Shown here in pieces: positions 8,290 to 16,974 of a stretch of 47,588 nt of DNA. The stretch spans positions 1 through 47,588 of the forward strand of contig CAJUAT010000014.1 of assembly GCA_910584525.1 (NCBI GenBank), given 5' to 3'. Below the pieces are notes generated by a model. It was not told the DNA's origin. It ran no database searches and saw only the letters and a program-made list of their open reading frames with translations. This DNA is from an uncultured Muribaculaceae bacterium. Its GTDB lineage: Bacteria > Bacteroidota > Bacteroidia > Bacteroidales > Muribaculaceae. The position numbers were made by a program, and so were the translations under genes. Position 1 is the stretch's first letter; every line of letters starts with the position of its first letter.

Positions 8290-9156
8290 TCAATCGAATT
8301 TTTTTCTTATGAACACGAAATCGCGTCCAAGGTATTTTTCACGCACCACAGGATTGTTGACCAGCTCCTCGCTCGTGCCCTGGAAAAGCACTTTACCCTC
8401 GAAAAGCATATAAGCCCTGTCGGTGATGCCGAGAATAGAGTCGGCCTTATGGTCGGTGATGAGCACCCCTATGTTCCTTTCCTTGAGGTGATAGACCACC
8501 GACTGAATATCTTCCACGGCTATAGGGTCGACGGCGGCGAAAGGCTCGTCGAGCATTATAAACTTCGGATTGATGGCGAGACATCTGGCGATTTCGGTAC
8601 GGCGACGCTCGCCACCGGAGAGGTTGTTGCCCTTGTTGCGCCTTACCCTCTCGAGTTTGAACTCGCTGATAAGCTGTTCGAGTTTCTCGCGCTGGTACTC
8701 CTTGCTGGTGCCCGACATCTCGAGGATTGACCGTATGTTGTCTTCGACGGTAAGTGTACGGAACACGGATGCTTCCTGCGGCAGATAACCAATACCCATC
8801 TTGGCGCGTTTGTAAACGGGTAGCGACGTTATGTCGTGGCCATCGAGGAACACCTTACCCTCGTTGGGGCTTATCAGTCCTACGGTCATGTAGAAGGTGG
8901 TGGTCTTGCCGGCGCCGTTGGGACCAAGTAGACCCACAATCTCACCCTGGGTCAGCTCGATGCTCACATGATTGGCAACAGTGCGCTTTCCATATTTTTT
9001 CACAAGGTTGTCGGTACGCAGCAGCCCCGGCATGGACGTCTCCACGTCGACATCGGGCACAACGCCGTCAAGATCCCTCTCCTCAGCCTCCGTGAGACTG
9101 AGGGGAACCTCCTTGCCTTTGTTGATACGCTTATGTCCGAAACCGAATATCCTCAC
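8290..9156 (-). CDS. lptB: LPS export ABC transporter ATP-binding protein
   Basis: The 288-residue ATPase powers extraction of lipopolysaccharide from the inner membrane together with LptF/LptG, which are not in this window. Walker A is GPNGAGKT (78-85), the Q-loop GYLPQEASVF is near 127, the signature LSGGE is 179-183, Walker B ends in LDEPFAAVD (202-210), and the H-loop ITDHKAD follows. These match LptB rather than branched amino acid ATPases. An acidic extension of about 41 residues precedes Met42, where the usual LptB begins, so the shorter start is possible. The listed start is GTG and overlaps the udk stop by four bases (GTGA). Confidence 0.93.
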   Translation of the reverse strand: MRIFGFGHKRINKGKEVPLSLTEAEERDLDGVVPDVDVETSMPGLLRTDNLVKKYGKRTVANHVSIELTQGEIVGLLGPNGAGKTTTFYMTVGLISPNEGKVFLDGHDITSLPVYKRAKMGIGYLPQEASVFRTLTVEDNIRSILEMSGTSKEYQREKLEQLISEFKLERVRRNKGNNLSGGERRRTEIARCLAINPKFIMLDEPFAAVDPIAVEDIQSVVYHLKERNIGVLITDHKADSILGITDRAYMLFEGKVLFQGTSEELVNNPVVREKYLGRDFVFIRKKFD

Positions 9157-9761
9157 TTAAGCAATGAACGTATATAGTCGGTAAGTAGTTTTATAGCCAC
9201 ATTGTTATTGCCACCCTGGGGCACGATAAGGTCGGCATAACGCTTCGACGGCTCTATATAAAGTTCATGCATGGGTTTGAGCGTCTCCTGGTATCTGTCG
9301 ATCACAATCTGTGGCGTACGGTTACGTTCAATGCAGTCGCGGTGAATCACGCGGATGAGTCGTTCGTCGGCATCGGCGTCCACAAACACCTTTACATCGA
9401 GCATATCGCGGAGTTCCTTGTCGGTGAGCACCAGGATGCCCTCAACCACCACCACTTCAGTAGGGCGCAAGGTCACGGTCTCCTTCATGCGGGAGCAGGT
9501 GATGAAATCGTAGGTAGGCATCTGGATGGTCTTGCCCTCCTTGAGCACACGCAGCTGTTGGGTGAGCAGAGTCCATTCAATGCTTGCCGGCTCGTCATAG
9601 TTCATCTTGAGCCGCTCTTCAAGGGGAATGTGGTGATTGTCCTTATAATAGCAATCCTGCGGAATCACGCTCACTTCTCCTTGGGGAAGCGACTCCATTA
9701 TTTTACGGACCACCGTGGTTTTTCCCGAACCGGTGCCTCCGGCTATGCCTATCACCAACAT
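9153..9761 (-). CDS. udk: Uridine kinase
   Basis: The 202-residue enzyme phosphorylates uridine (and usually cytidine) for pyrimidine salvage. The P-loop GIAGGTGSGKTTV lies at residues 5-17, followed by the QDCYYKD and YDEPASIEW blocks and the VVVEGILVL strand characteristic of Udk, with RVIHRDCIERNR in the lid region. It is the first gene of an eleven-gene minus-strand run. Its canonical promoter lies at 9890-9921, giving a 5' leader of about 120 bases. Confidence 0.95.
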   Translation of the reverse strand: MLVIGIAGGTGSGKTTVVRKIMESLPQGEVSVIPQDCYYKDNHHIPLEERLKMNYDEPASIEWTLLTQQLRVLKEGKTIQMPTYDFITCSRMKETVTLRPTEVVVVEGILVLTDKELRDMLDVKVFVDADADERLIRVIHRDCIERNRTPQIVIDRYQETLKPMHELYIEPSKRYADLIVPQGGNNNVAIKLLTDYIRSLLK

Positions 9762-9889
9762 ACTGTGCCTATTTTATAAAACGCTCCGGGGCCGCGACCC
9801 CTTGATTTACTTTCCGATACATTATAACAAGCCATAATCTATGAAAACTCTATCGGTATTTTCATGCCGACATGGCCCGTTTATTCCCA

Positions 9890-9921
9890 CAAAATTACAA
9901 AAATCCGCTCTCAACCCCAAA
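9890..9921 (-). promoter_or_regulatory. Promoter for udk and the envelope-gene run
   Basis: On the minus strand a -33 element TTTG (9918-9921) is separated by exactly 20 bases from a -7 element TAATTTTG (9890-9897). This is a perfect match to the Bacteroidota primary-sigma consensus. Transcription should start near 9883, about 120 bases before the udk ATG. Confidence 0.8.
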
Positions 9922-9930
9922 TTTTTTTAT

Positions 9931-9939
9931 TAACTTTGC
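9931..9939 (+). promoter_or_regulatory. Promoter -7 element for mlaE-mlaF-lipB
   Basis: TAACTTTGC matches the TAnnTTTG -7 consensus, about 55 bases upstream of the mlaE ATG. No TTTG is seen at the expected distance upstream. The divergent udk promoter is ten bases away, so the two polymerases would compete for the same DNA. Confidence 0.55.
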
Positions 9940-9993
9940 ATTGCGATAAGCGACCGGTATGGCATATCTGTACCGCGCAATAAATAAAAAAAC

Positions 9994-10740
9994 ATGTTCT
10001 ATTCATCAGTAGCGTCACTCGGTAGATACTGTGTATTCATGACCCAGGTTTTCCGGATTCCCGACAAGTGGAGGGAGTTCTTCAAAAGCCTGCTCAAAGA
10101 GATATCGAAGCTCGGAGTGGATTCGATACCGCTGGTAATCATCATATCGCTGTTCATAGGAGCCGTGATATGCATCCAGATGGTACTCAATATCGTATCG
10201 CCGTTGATACCATCCTATTCCACAGGACTTGCGACACGCGAGATACTTATCCTTGAGTTTTCGAGCACGATGATGTGTCTGATACTTGCCGGCAAGGTAG
10301 GGTCGAACATATCGTCGGAAATAGGCACGATGCGGGTGACCGAGCAGATTGACGCCATGGAGATCATGGGAATAAATTCGGCCAATTTCATAGTGTTGCC
10401 GAAAATCATAGGCTTTGTGCTGTTCATCCCGATTCTGGGCATATTCTCGATGTTCTTCGGGCTTGTGGGAGGCGGCATAATCGCCCAGTTCACATCGATG
10501 ATATCGATGGAGGACTACGTCTACGGCATACAGTCGTTCTTCAACGAGTGGTACATATGGTACTCGCTGATAAAGTGCGTGGTTTTCGCCTACATCATCA
10601 CCTCGGTGGCGGCCTATTACGGCTATTACGTCAAGGGGGGAGCGCTTGAGGTTGGCAAGGCCAGCACAAACGCGGTGGTGAGCAGCTCCATTCTTATCCT
10701 GCTCGCCGATGTTGTACTCACCAAATTATTGCTGCAATGA
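9994..10740 (+). CDS. mlaE: MlaE-type ABC transporter permease
   Basis: The 248-residue inner-membrane protein is the permease of a Mla-type phospholipid transporter that works with MlaF and an MCE protein. It has about five hydrophobic segments. The family's central block, with GSNISSEIGTMRVTEQIDAMEIMG, forms the coupling region that contacts the ATPase. The length is close to the usual 250-260 residues. The ATG at 9994 is the first in frame after the promoter, and the stop overlaps the mlaF start (ATGA). Its likely partner mlaD is at 5920-6825 on the other strand. Confidence 0.93.
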   Translation: MFYSSVASLGRYCVFMTQVFRIPDKWREFFKSLLKEISKLGVDSIPLVIIISLFIGAVICIQMVLNIVSPLIPSYSTGLATREILILEFSSTMMCLILAGKVGSNISSEIGTMRVTEQIDAMEIMGINSANFIVLPKIIGFVLFIPILGIFSMFFGLVGGGIIAQFTSMISMEDYVYGIQSFFNEWYIWYSLIKCVVFAYIITSVAAYYGYYVKGGALEVGKASTNAVVSSSILILLADVVLTKLLLQ

Positions 10741-11534
10741 TTGAGGCCAGAAACATATCCAAATGGTTTGAGGGTCAAAGGATTCTCTACGATGTCTCGG
10801 CCAACTTCGAGACGGGGAAAACCAACTTGATAATAGGACAGTCGGGCTCGGGCAAGACGGTGTTCATGAAATGTCTTATCGGGTTGTTGACCCCGGAGGA
10901 GGGCGACATACTGTATGACGGGCGAAATTTCCGCGACCTCGACACGTCGCAGCGGCGCGAGCTGCGCACGGAGATAGGCATGCTGTTCCAGGGGTCGGCT
11001 CTTTTCGACAATGAGACCGTGCTGGGCAATGTGATGTTTCCCTTGAAGATGTTCAGCCCCATGAGCCACGCCGAACAGCTTGAGAGAGCCCATTTCTGCA
11101 TAAAACGAGTAGGCCTCTCGAACGCCGACGACAAGTATCCCAGCGAGATATCGGGAGGCATGCAGAAGCGCGTGGCCATTGCCCGTGCCATCGCCCTGAA
11201 TCCGCGATACCTCTTCTGTGACGAACCCAACTCGGGCCTTGACCCCAAGACCTCCATACTTATCGACGACCTCCTCAGCGACATCACACACGAATACAAC
11301 ATCACCACCATCATCAACACCCACGACATGAACTCCGTGCTCGGTATCGGTGAAAACATCATTTTCATCAACCAGGGTCATTGCGACTGGGTGGGCGACG
11401 ACAAGAACATCTTCCGCTCTAAGTCGCAATCGCTGAATGATTTTGTGTTCGCCTCCAAGCTTTTCAGGGAGGTAAAGCTCTTCCTCGAGCGCGAGTATGA
11501 AGCCGAGGAGAAATCAGAGTCGGGAAAACATTGA
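10737..11534 (+). CDS. mlaF: MlaF-type ABC transporter ATP-binding protein
   Basis: The 265-residue ATPase drives the Mla phospholipid transporter. Walker A GQSGSGKT is at 34-41, the Q-loop is in LFQGSALFDNETV, the signature ISGGMQKRVAIARAI follows, Walker B is CDEPNSGLDP and the H-loop is NTHDMNS. The FQGSALFDNETVLGNV and SGLDP blocks are typical of MlaF. It overlaps mlaE by four bases, and its stop overlaps the most upstream possible lipB start (TTGA). Confidence 0.93.
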   Translation: MIEARNISKWFEGQRILYDVSANFETGKTNLIIGQSGSGKTVFMKCLIGLLTPEEGDILYDGRNFRDLDTSQRRELRTEIGMLFQGSALFDNETVLGNVMFPLKMFSPMSHAEQLERAHFCIKRVGLSNADDKYPSEISGGMQKRVAIARAIALNPRYLFCDEPNSGLDPKTSILIDDLLSDITHEYNITTIINTHDMNSVLGIGENIIFINQGHCDWVGDDKNIFRSKSQSLNDFVFASKLFREVKLFLEREYEAEEKSESGKH

Positions 11535-12196
11535 GAAGTAGCGCAGTGAGGACGGAATATTGGGGACTTATCCCCTACCGCGAGGCGTGGGAACGTCAGA
11601 AAGAGATATTCGGGCGTCTGATAGCCGACAAGGAAGCTGAGGAAGTGATAGCTGTCTGCGAGCATCCGCATGTATATACAGTAGGTTTTCACGGCGACAG
11701 CGGTAACATGCTTGCCGACGAGAAGACCCTTGCACGCGTGGGTGCGGAATGCATACGTATAGAGCGTGGCGGCGACGTGACATACCATGGGCCGGGGCAG
11801 CTCGTGGCATATCCCATGATAGACCTCCGGCGTCATCATCTCGGCGTGCGGCAGTATGTGGAGATTCTCGAGCAGGCTGTCCGCGACACATTGGCTATTT
11901 ACGGGATAGCCACCACCAGCAATGACGAGCAGATCGGTGTATGGCTCGACTGGGAGAAGCCCACGGCACGCAAGATTTGCGCCATAGGCGTGAAGGTCAG
12001 CCATGGCATTACCATGCATGGCCTGGCGCTGAACGTCAATACCGACCTGCGGATGTTCTCGCTCATAAATCCCTGCGGCATCACCGACAAGGGCGTGACC
12101 AGCATGAAGAAAGAGCTGTCCGGAACATCTCTCCACATCCCGGACATCGCCGCCAATCTCGTGAAGAGATTGCTTACTCTTATAGAAGTTGTTTAA
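11531..12196 (+). CDS. lipB: Octanoyl-ACP:protein octanoyltransferase
   Basis: The protein moves octanoate from acyl carrier protein to lipoyl domains, the step before LipA. RGGDVTYHGPGQ (79-90), ARKICAIGVKVS with the conserved Lys148, GLALNV, and NPCGI with the catalytic Cys182 are all present. No ATG is available near the front. The TTG at 11531 overlaps the mlaF stop, and the GTG at 11546 is the alternative. The last codons, Glu-Val-Val-stop (12185-12196), lie inside the inverted-repeat element, so the C-terminus has been set by that element. lipA is convergent, 120 bases downstream. Confidence 0.93.
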   Translation: MRSSAVRTEYWGLIPYREAWERQKEIFGRLIADKEAEEVIAVCEHPHVYTVGFHGDSGNMLADEKTLARVGAECIRIERGGDVTYHGPGQLVAYPMIDLRRHHLGVRQYVEILEQAVRDTLAIYGIATTSNDEQIGVWLDWEKPTARKICAIGVKVSHGITMHGLALNVNTDLRMFSLINPCGITDKGVTSMKKELSGTSLHIPDIAANLVKRLLTLIEVV

Positions 12197-12289
12197 ACTA
12201 ATTTACGTACCATAATCAATATAAAAAGTTGTTAACTTTATGGCAAGATTTATTAAGATTTTGCCATAAAAATTAGTTTAAACAACTTC
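12185..12289. repeat. MITE-like inverted-repeat element, short copy
   Basis: This 105-base element shares its first 62 and last 29 bases exactly with the copy at 1636-1829. It has the same perfect 20-base terminal repeats (12185-12204 and 12270-12289). Inside, TTTATGGCAA (12237-12246) pairs with TTGCCATAAA (12261-12270) around a 14-base loop, so the transcript of either strand would fold. It lies between the convergent lipB and lipA and overlaps the lipB 3' end by 12 bases. It may act as a two-way terminator (inference). No clear target-site duplication is seen here. Confidence 0.88.
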
Positions 12290-12316
12290 ATCGGATAATT
12301 CCTTTATACCGGTTTT

Positions 12317-13180
12317 CTACTTGTGTACATGCTTTTCAGCGTGATATGACGACCGAACCATCGGGGCCGACTCCATATGCCGGAAGCCTTTTTCGAGGCC
12401 GATAAGCCGGTACTCGTCGAACACGTCGGGATGAATGTATGCCTGCACGGGATAATGCTCCTTGGAGGGTTGGAGATACTGCCCTATTGTCATCACCTGG
12501 CAGTCGACGGCGCGTAGGTCGTCCATAGTCTGTAATATCTCTTCGCGCGTTTCGCCGAGGCCGAGCATGATACCGCTCTTAGTGACGGCGCCTTTGCTTC
12601 TGAGGTATTGGAGCACGCGCAGACTGCGGTCGTAGTCGGCGACGCGGCGCACCTCAGGCGTGAGCCGGCGCACCGTCTCCATATTGTGAGAGATGACGTC
12701 GGGATGTTCTGCCAATATGATGTCAAGCAACTCTTCGCGTCCCTGCATGTCAGGGATAAGCACTTCCATGGTGACCGAAGGTATTTCCTGATGCATACGG
12801 CGTATCAGCGTGGCCCAGTGATGCGCGCCGCCATCGGGGAGGTCGTCGCGCGTCACCGACGTCACTACAAGATGTTTCAGCTTGAGCTCCGCCACGCTTG
12901 TCACTATATCCTCTATTTCACGCGGGTCGAGTGGCAGGGGTTTGCCGCCGGTGACATTGCAGAAGCGGCAGTTGCGTGTGCATATGTTGCCGCCGATCAT
13001 GAATGTGGCTGTACCGTTGCCCCAGCATTCCGCTCTGTTGGGACACATCCCTGAGCTGCATATGGTATGCAAATGTCTGTCGTTGAGCATGCCTACCACC
13101 TGACTTGCCTTGAAGCCGCGGGGCAGCTTTATCTTGAGCCATTCCGGCTTGCGCCGGAAACTAACTTCTGTCTCTTTCAC
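12317..13180 (-). CDS. lipA: Lipoyl synthase
   Basis: The 287-residue radical SAM enzyme inserts two sulfurs into protein-bound octanoate. The auxiliary-cluster cysteines are Cys41, Cys46 and Cys52 in CSSGMCPNRAEC. The radical SAM cluster cysteines are Cys67, Cys71 and Cys74 in CTRNCRFC. Near the C-terminus, VRSSYHA carries the serine that completes the auxiliary cluster. The length is typical. It faces lipB end to end with the repeat element between, so the two halves of the lipoylation pathway are on different transcripts. DUF4230 genes lie directly upstream (31-base gap). Confidence 0.96.
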   Translation of the reverse strand: MKETEVSFRRKPEWLKIKLPRGFKASQVVGMLNDRHLHTICSSGMCPNRAECWGNGTATFMIGGNICTRNCRFCNVTGGKPLPLDPREIEDIVTSVAELKLKHLVVTSVTRDDLPDGGAHHWATLIRRMHQEIPSVTMEVLIPDMQGREELLDIILAEHPDVISHNMETVRRLTPEVRRVADYDRSLRVLQYLRSKGAVTKSGIMLGLGETREEILQTMDDLRAVDCQVMTIGQYLQPSKEHYPVQAYIHPDVFDEYRLIGLEKGFRHMESAPMVRSSYHAEKHVHK

Positions 13181-13211
13181 GATATATGATTTAAGATTGT
13201 TTCAAAAAGTG

Positions 13212-13769
13212 CTATTTCACGACCACAGGTTTGCCGGATGTTGCCGACACCATCGACGCGAGGTTTTCGACGGCTTCGGCGCGGGCACGGGTCACGGTGC
13301 CGTCGCGATACATGTCCGCCACCATCGACTTGCGGTATTTCTCTTTTATCGCATTCTCCTCTGACGTGGTGAAGTTGGAGGAACCTAAAAAGTTGTCGTT
13401 CCAGGTATCAATGACACGGTATGAGCCGGGGTCGGTAGATTCGAGTACCTCGATATTCTCCTTCGGCAGTCTGATATGCACCGTATCGCCCGTCAACGAG
13501 ATATCCGATTCGTCAAGATTGAAGGCTATGCTTCCACGCACGCTCATCACGGCCACGATATGCCTCTTTCCTATCGATGCCTTTATGGGAATGTCGCGGT
13601 ATATCTCGGTGTTACACAGCTGAGCCATGCGCTTGATGTTCCGGATTTTGGCATCTTCCACTGTGACTCTGTCAGTATCGGCGGGACGTCGCAGTTCAAC
13701 CACCAGCCATATCACCACACCTGCCACGAGCAGCGCCAACAGCAGGTATAATATCCTCATAATTTTCAT
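13212..13769 (-). CDS. DUF4230 family protein, membrane-anchored
   Basis: The 185-residue protein has one N-terminal membrane helix (about residues 5-26) and then a DUF4230-type domain. Its function is not known. The block ELRRPADTDRV..RNIKRMAQLCNTEIYRDIPIKA resembles the start of the domain in the neighbouring protein. It overlaps the upstream DUF4230 gene by four bases (ATGA). The two are probably diverged tandem duplicates, one held by a helix and one by a lipid. Other DUF4230 proteins are found in Bacteroidota and Firmicutes without an assigned reaction. Confidence 0.8.
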   Translation of the reverse strand: MKIMRILYLLLALLVAGVVIWLVVELRRPADTDRVTVEDAKIRNIKRMAQLCNTEIYRDIPIKASIGKRHIVAVMSVRGSIAFNLDESDISLTGDTVHIRLPKENIEVLESTDPGSYRVIDTWNDNFLGSSNFTTSEENAIKEKYRKSMVADMYRDGTVTRARAEAVENLASMVSATSGKPVVVK

Positions 13770-14401
13770 TTGTCAAACGTCACTATGGCCTTGTAGCCGT
13801 TTTCCGAAGCTATGCCGCTGAAAAAATCCCGAGCTTTGGCTTCTGCCTCTTTCACCAGGTATGAGCGGTATTTGTCGTTGGTCTCCACTTCCTTTTTCAG
13901 TAAGGTGTTGCATTTCTCCTTGATGGCGGCACGCTCCGCGGGCTTGATCTGCGACCTCAGACCCGTGACGCGATAATGCATCTCTTTAAGGGCCATATCC
14001 CTACCTTTGAATTCTGTCTGTATCGCCGGCAGATTGAATGTCACGGTACTGTCGGCTTTGTTCACTATGATGTCGTCGGGGGTTATAGCCGACATGTCGA
14101 TGAAGGCGTCAAGATATGTGTCGTATGAATATGCGGCTATTCTGTCGCCAATCTTTACCATGTCGGCAATAGCCTCCATCTGCTCACGAAGACCGTCGGC
14201 CTTACTTATATCGAGGTCATCGAGAGTGGCTATTTTTGTAATGGTCATTCTCGACAATACGAGCTTGTTGACGCTACGCACCTCATTGTAGAACAGCGTA
14301 CCGACATCGGATTCCTTCTGTCTGCCGCAGCCCACAACGAGCATTGACACTGTCACCGCCAATGCCATCAACATGTATCTCGCGCATGCATTGTTTCTCA
14401 T
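13766..14401 (-). CDS. DUF4230 family lipoprotein
   Basis: The 211-residue protein has a lipoprotein signal ending in the lipobox VVGC with Cys25, so it is probably tethered to a membrane. The rest matches DUF4230 in layout: an N-terminal half with a short beta-rich core (VRSVNKLVLSRMTITK.. through DSTVTFNLPAIQTEF) and a helical, charged C-terminal half. The function is unknown. It is translationally coupled to the membrane-anchored paralogue downstream, suggesting a two-part complex. A 58-base gap separates it from mutS2. I see no canonical -7 element there. Confidence 0.8.
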   Translation of the reverse strand: MRNNACARYMLMALAVTVSMLVVGCGRQKESDVGTLFYNEVRSVNKLVLSRMTITKIATLDDLDISKADGLREQMEAIADMVKIGDRIAAYSYDTYLDAFIDMSAITPDDIIVNKADSTVTFNLPAIQTEFKGRDMALKEMHYRVTGLRSQIKPAERAAIKEKCNTLLKKEVETNDKYRSYLVKEAEAKARDFFSGIASENGYKAIVTFDK

Positions 14402-14459
14402 TTCACGATAGATTATACTTACTACACTAAGTAGATTGTAAAACCTCGCATACGTTTAA

Positions 14460-16946
14460 TCATTTGATGTTGACGACGGTAATGCCGGCGCCGCCGAAAC
14501 GGATGTCCTCGTCTTCAAAAGAGGCGATGGCGGGGTTGGCTTTGAGCTGCTGACGTATGAGGGTCTTGAGGATGCCGTGGCCGGTGCCGTGAAGTATCCT
14601 CACCTTGTCGGCCTGGAACTGAATGGCGTCGTCGAGGAAATAAGTGACAGCCTGCAAAGCCTCGTCGGCACGCATTCCTCTCACGTCAATCTCGCGACGG
14701 AAGTTGAGCTGGCGCTCACGGCTATCGGCCGACGTGGCCACTCCTACATTGGCAGCTGTCAACGCGCTCTGCTTCGGCTTTCGCGACCGCGTGAGTCTGG
14801 AGATGTCGACGAACGTTCGCAACGCACCGAAAGCCACTTCAGCCTTCTTGCCGCTGACCGACAGAATCTCCCCACCCATGTTGCTCCCTTCCATCGTGAC
14901 GTAATCGCCTACAGCCAGTGGCTTACGCGTCTCGGCCTTCGTCGCGGCAGTTGCCTTGTCATCTCCTTTGGCTGCGGCTTTCTTCCTGCTCTTATGTTTG
15001 AGCGGTTTCAGCTTGGAAGGAGCATCATCCGCGGCGGGATTCAGGGTCTCTTCGACATATTTGTTGAGTTCGGCTCTCAGAGCCTTGGTACGTTCCTTCT
15101 CGGCCTGCACATTGCGGATATCGAGGATGGTACGTTCAATTTTGGCATTAAGACCCTCCACGATTTCGCGGGCGGTGCGACGAGCCTCGTCAAGAATCTC
15201 GCGACGCCGCTCCTTGATGTCGCCGGTCTGCGCTTCATACTTCTCGAGAATATTGTCGAGACGCGCCTCCTTCTCCCTGATGTCGCGGCGCTTGGCGTTC
15301 CAGTAACGACGGTCGCGCGCTATATCTGCCATATACTTGTCGATGTCGACATAATCGCTGCCCACAATCTCCTTGGCCTCGGCAATCACGTCGTGAGGAA
15401 GTCCCATCTTATGGGCTATATCCAGGGCAAAAGAGTTGCCGGCAACCCCGGTCTCGAGTCGGAAGAGAGGCTGCAGATGCTGACGGTCGTACTGCATGGC
15501 ACCGTTGATGAAACCCTCCGTCTTGTCGGCAAACGTCTTGAGGTTCTGGTAATGTGTGGTGACGATACCGAAAGCGCCCGACTTGCCCAGTTTGCCGAGG
15601 ATGGCCTGGGCTATGGAGCCGCCTATCTGAGGTTCTGTCCCCGAGCCCATCTCATCGGCAAGGAAGAGGGTTCGGCCATCAGCATGTTGCAGAAAGCCGC
15701 GCATGTTGCGAAGATGCGACGAATAGGTGCTAAGCTCGTTCTCGATGCTCTGCTCGTCGCCGATGTCAATCATGAGGGTATGGAAGATACCCATATGTGA
15801 GTTCTCATAGAGAGTGGGCATGATGCCGCATTGCATCATATACTGCACGATAGCCACCGTTTTCAAGGTCACCGACTTTCCGCCGGCGTTGGGACCCGAC
15901 ACTACGAGTATCCGGCATTTCCTGTCGAGAGTGATGTTGAGAGGCACCACCTCCTTGCTGTCGGCGCGTAGTGCGAGCAGCAGGCCTGGATGCACGGCGT
16001 GGTACCATTCGAGTTCCGGCTTGTCGGCGATATGGGGCATACGCGCATCGGTGTCGTTGGCGTAGCGGGCCTTGGCCATTATGAAATCGAGCACACCGAG
16101 CAGCCTGCACGAGGAGGATATGTCGCCGATATAGGGGCGTATCGAGGCACATATATCCATGAGTATTCTTGTCACCTCGCGTTTCTCCTCCATCTCGAGT
16201 TCGCGGAGTCTGTTGCCGGCCTCCACTACTTCGGCAGGCTCTATGAAGACGGTCTTTCCCGTGGCGCTCTCGTCATGAACGATACCCGACAGCTCCCTTT
16301 TGTTGCCGGCGGCCACAGGAATCACAAGGCGTCCATCGCGCATCGACGGCGTCACATCCTTGTCGATGAGACCCTGCTTCAGAGCCCTTTCCATCACCAT
16401 CTTCATCTGACGCTGCATCGACCCGGCGCTCCGTCTGATTTGCTGGCGGATATCGTAGAGAGCCGCGCTCGCGTTGTCCTTGACTTCCCCGAACTTGTTG
16501 ACAGCGCGGTCTATCTCGCTCATAAGCGCCGGGAAGGCCTGTATGTCGCTCAACCGCGCGGCCAACCCGGGATATTCGTAGCAGGGCGTGGCATCATCGT
16601 CATTATCTACGGTGGCGCAATAGAAACTCCGCACCTCATTGAACGACAGGAGAATCTGATGCAGACGGTGAAGACGTTCCGCCGACATATATGAATTGGC
16701 AGCCTTGATCTCGACGAGATATGGCAGCACATCGTGCGACGAGGGCACGGCATACGTAATGCCCGACGACAGGATGCCCATCATCTCCCCCACGCAGCCG
16801 AGTTCATCGACAATGTGGCCATAATCTGTAGAAAACGACATTTCCTCTACACACTCCTTGCCCAAACGCAACGTGCACAGCTCATGTAATGACCTGCGCA
16901 CTTCATCAAATCCTATTTTTTTCTCGAAGTCTGACGGATAAATCAA
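14460..16946 (-). CDS. mutS2: Endonuclease MutS2 / ribosome-rescue ATPase
   Basis: The 828-residue protein has the full MutS2 layout. It has an N-terminal core and lever region, an ATPase domain (GPNAGGKSVTLKT Walker A, DIGDEQSIENELSTYSSH, LADEMGSGTEP), a long coiled coil (about 520-640) and a C-terminal Smr domain (IDVRGMRADEAL to LHGTGHGILK). MutS2 lacks the mismatch-binding domain. It has been linked to suppression of recombination and, in Bacillus, to splitting collided ribosomes. The insert between coiled coil and Smr is rich in Lys/Ala (about 645-690). It follows the universal stress gene by 28 bases. Confidence 0.95.
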   Translation of the reverse strand: MIYPSDFEKKIGFDEVRRSLHELCTLRLGKECVEEMSFSTDYGHIVDELGCVGEMMGILSSGITYAVPSSHDVLPYLVEIKAANSYMSAERLHRLHQILLSFNEVRSFYCATVDNDDDATPCYEYPGLAARLSDIQAFPALMSEIDRAVNKFGEVKDNASAALYDIRQQIRRSAGSMQRQMKMVMERALKQGLIDKDVTPSMRDGRLVIPVAAGNKRELSGIVHDESATGKTVFIEPAEVVEAGNRLRELEMEEKREVTRILMDICASIRPYIGDISSSCRLLGVLDFIMAKARYANDTDARMPHIADKPELEWYHAVHPGLLLALRADSKEVVPLNITLDRKCRILVVSGPNAGGKSVTLKTVAIVQYMMQCGIMPTLYENSHMGIFHTLMIDIGDEQSIENELSTYSSHLRNMRGFLQHADGRTLFLADEMGSGTEPQIGGSIAQAILGKLGKSGAFGIVTTHYQNLKTFADKTEGFINGAMQYDRQHLQPLFRLETGVAGNSFALDIAHKMGLPHDVIAEAKEIVGSDYVDIDKYMADIARDRRYWNAKRRDIREKEARLDNILEKYEAQTGDIKERRREILDEARRTAREIVEGLNAKIERTILDIRNVQAEKERTKALRAELNKYVEETLNPAADDAPSKLKPLKHKSRKKAAAKGDDKATAATKAETRKPLAVGDYVTMEGSNMGGEILSVSGKKAEVAFGALRTFVDISRLTRSRKPKQSALTAANVGVATSADSRERQLNFRREIDVRGMRADEALQAVTYFLDDAIQFQADKVRILHGTGHGILKTLIRQQLKANPAIASFEDEDIRFGGAGITVVNIK

Positions 16947-16974
16947 TTTCTTTCTCCTTGTAATTTCTCTTAAT

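Noticed and set aside
14577..15800. A 407-codon open frame on the plus strand opposite mutS2
   Set aside because: It lies wholly within a clear MutS2 gene and shows no family features; it is a by-product of the codon use of the real gene.
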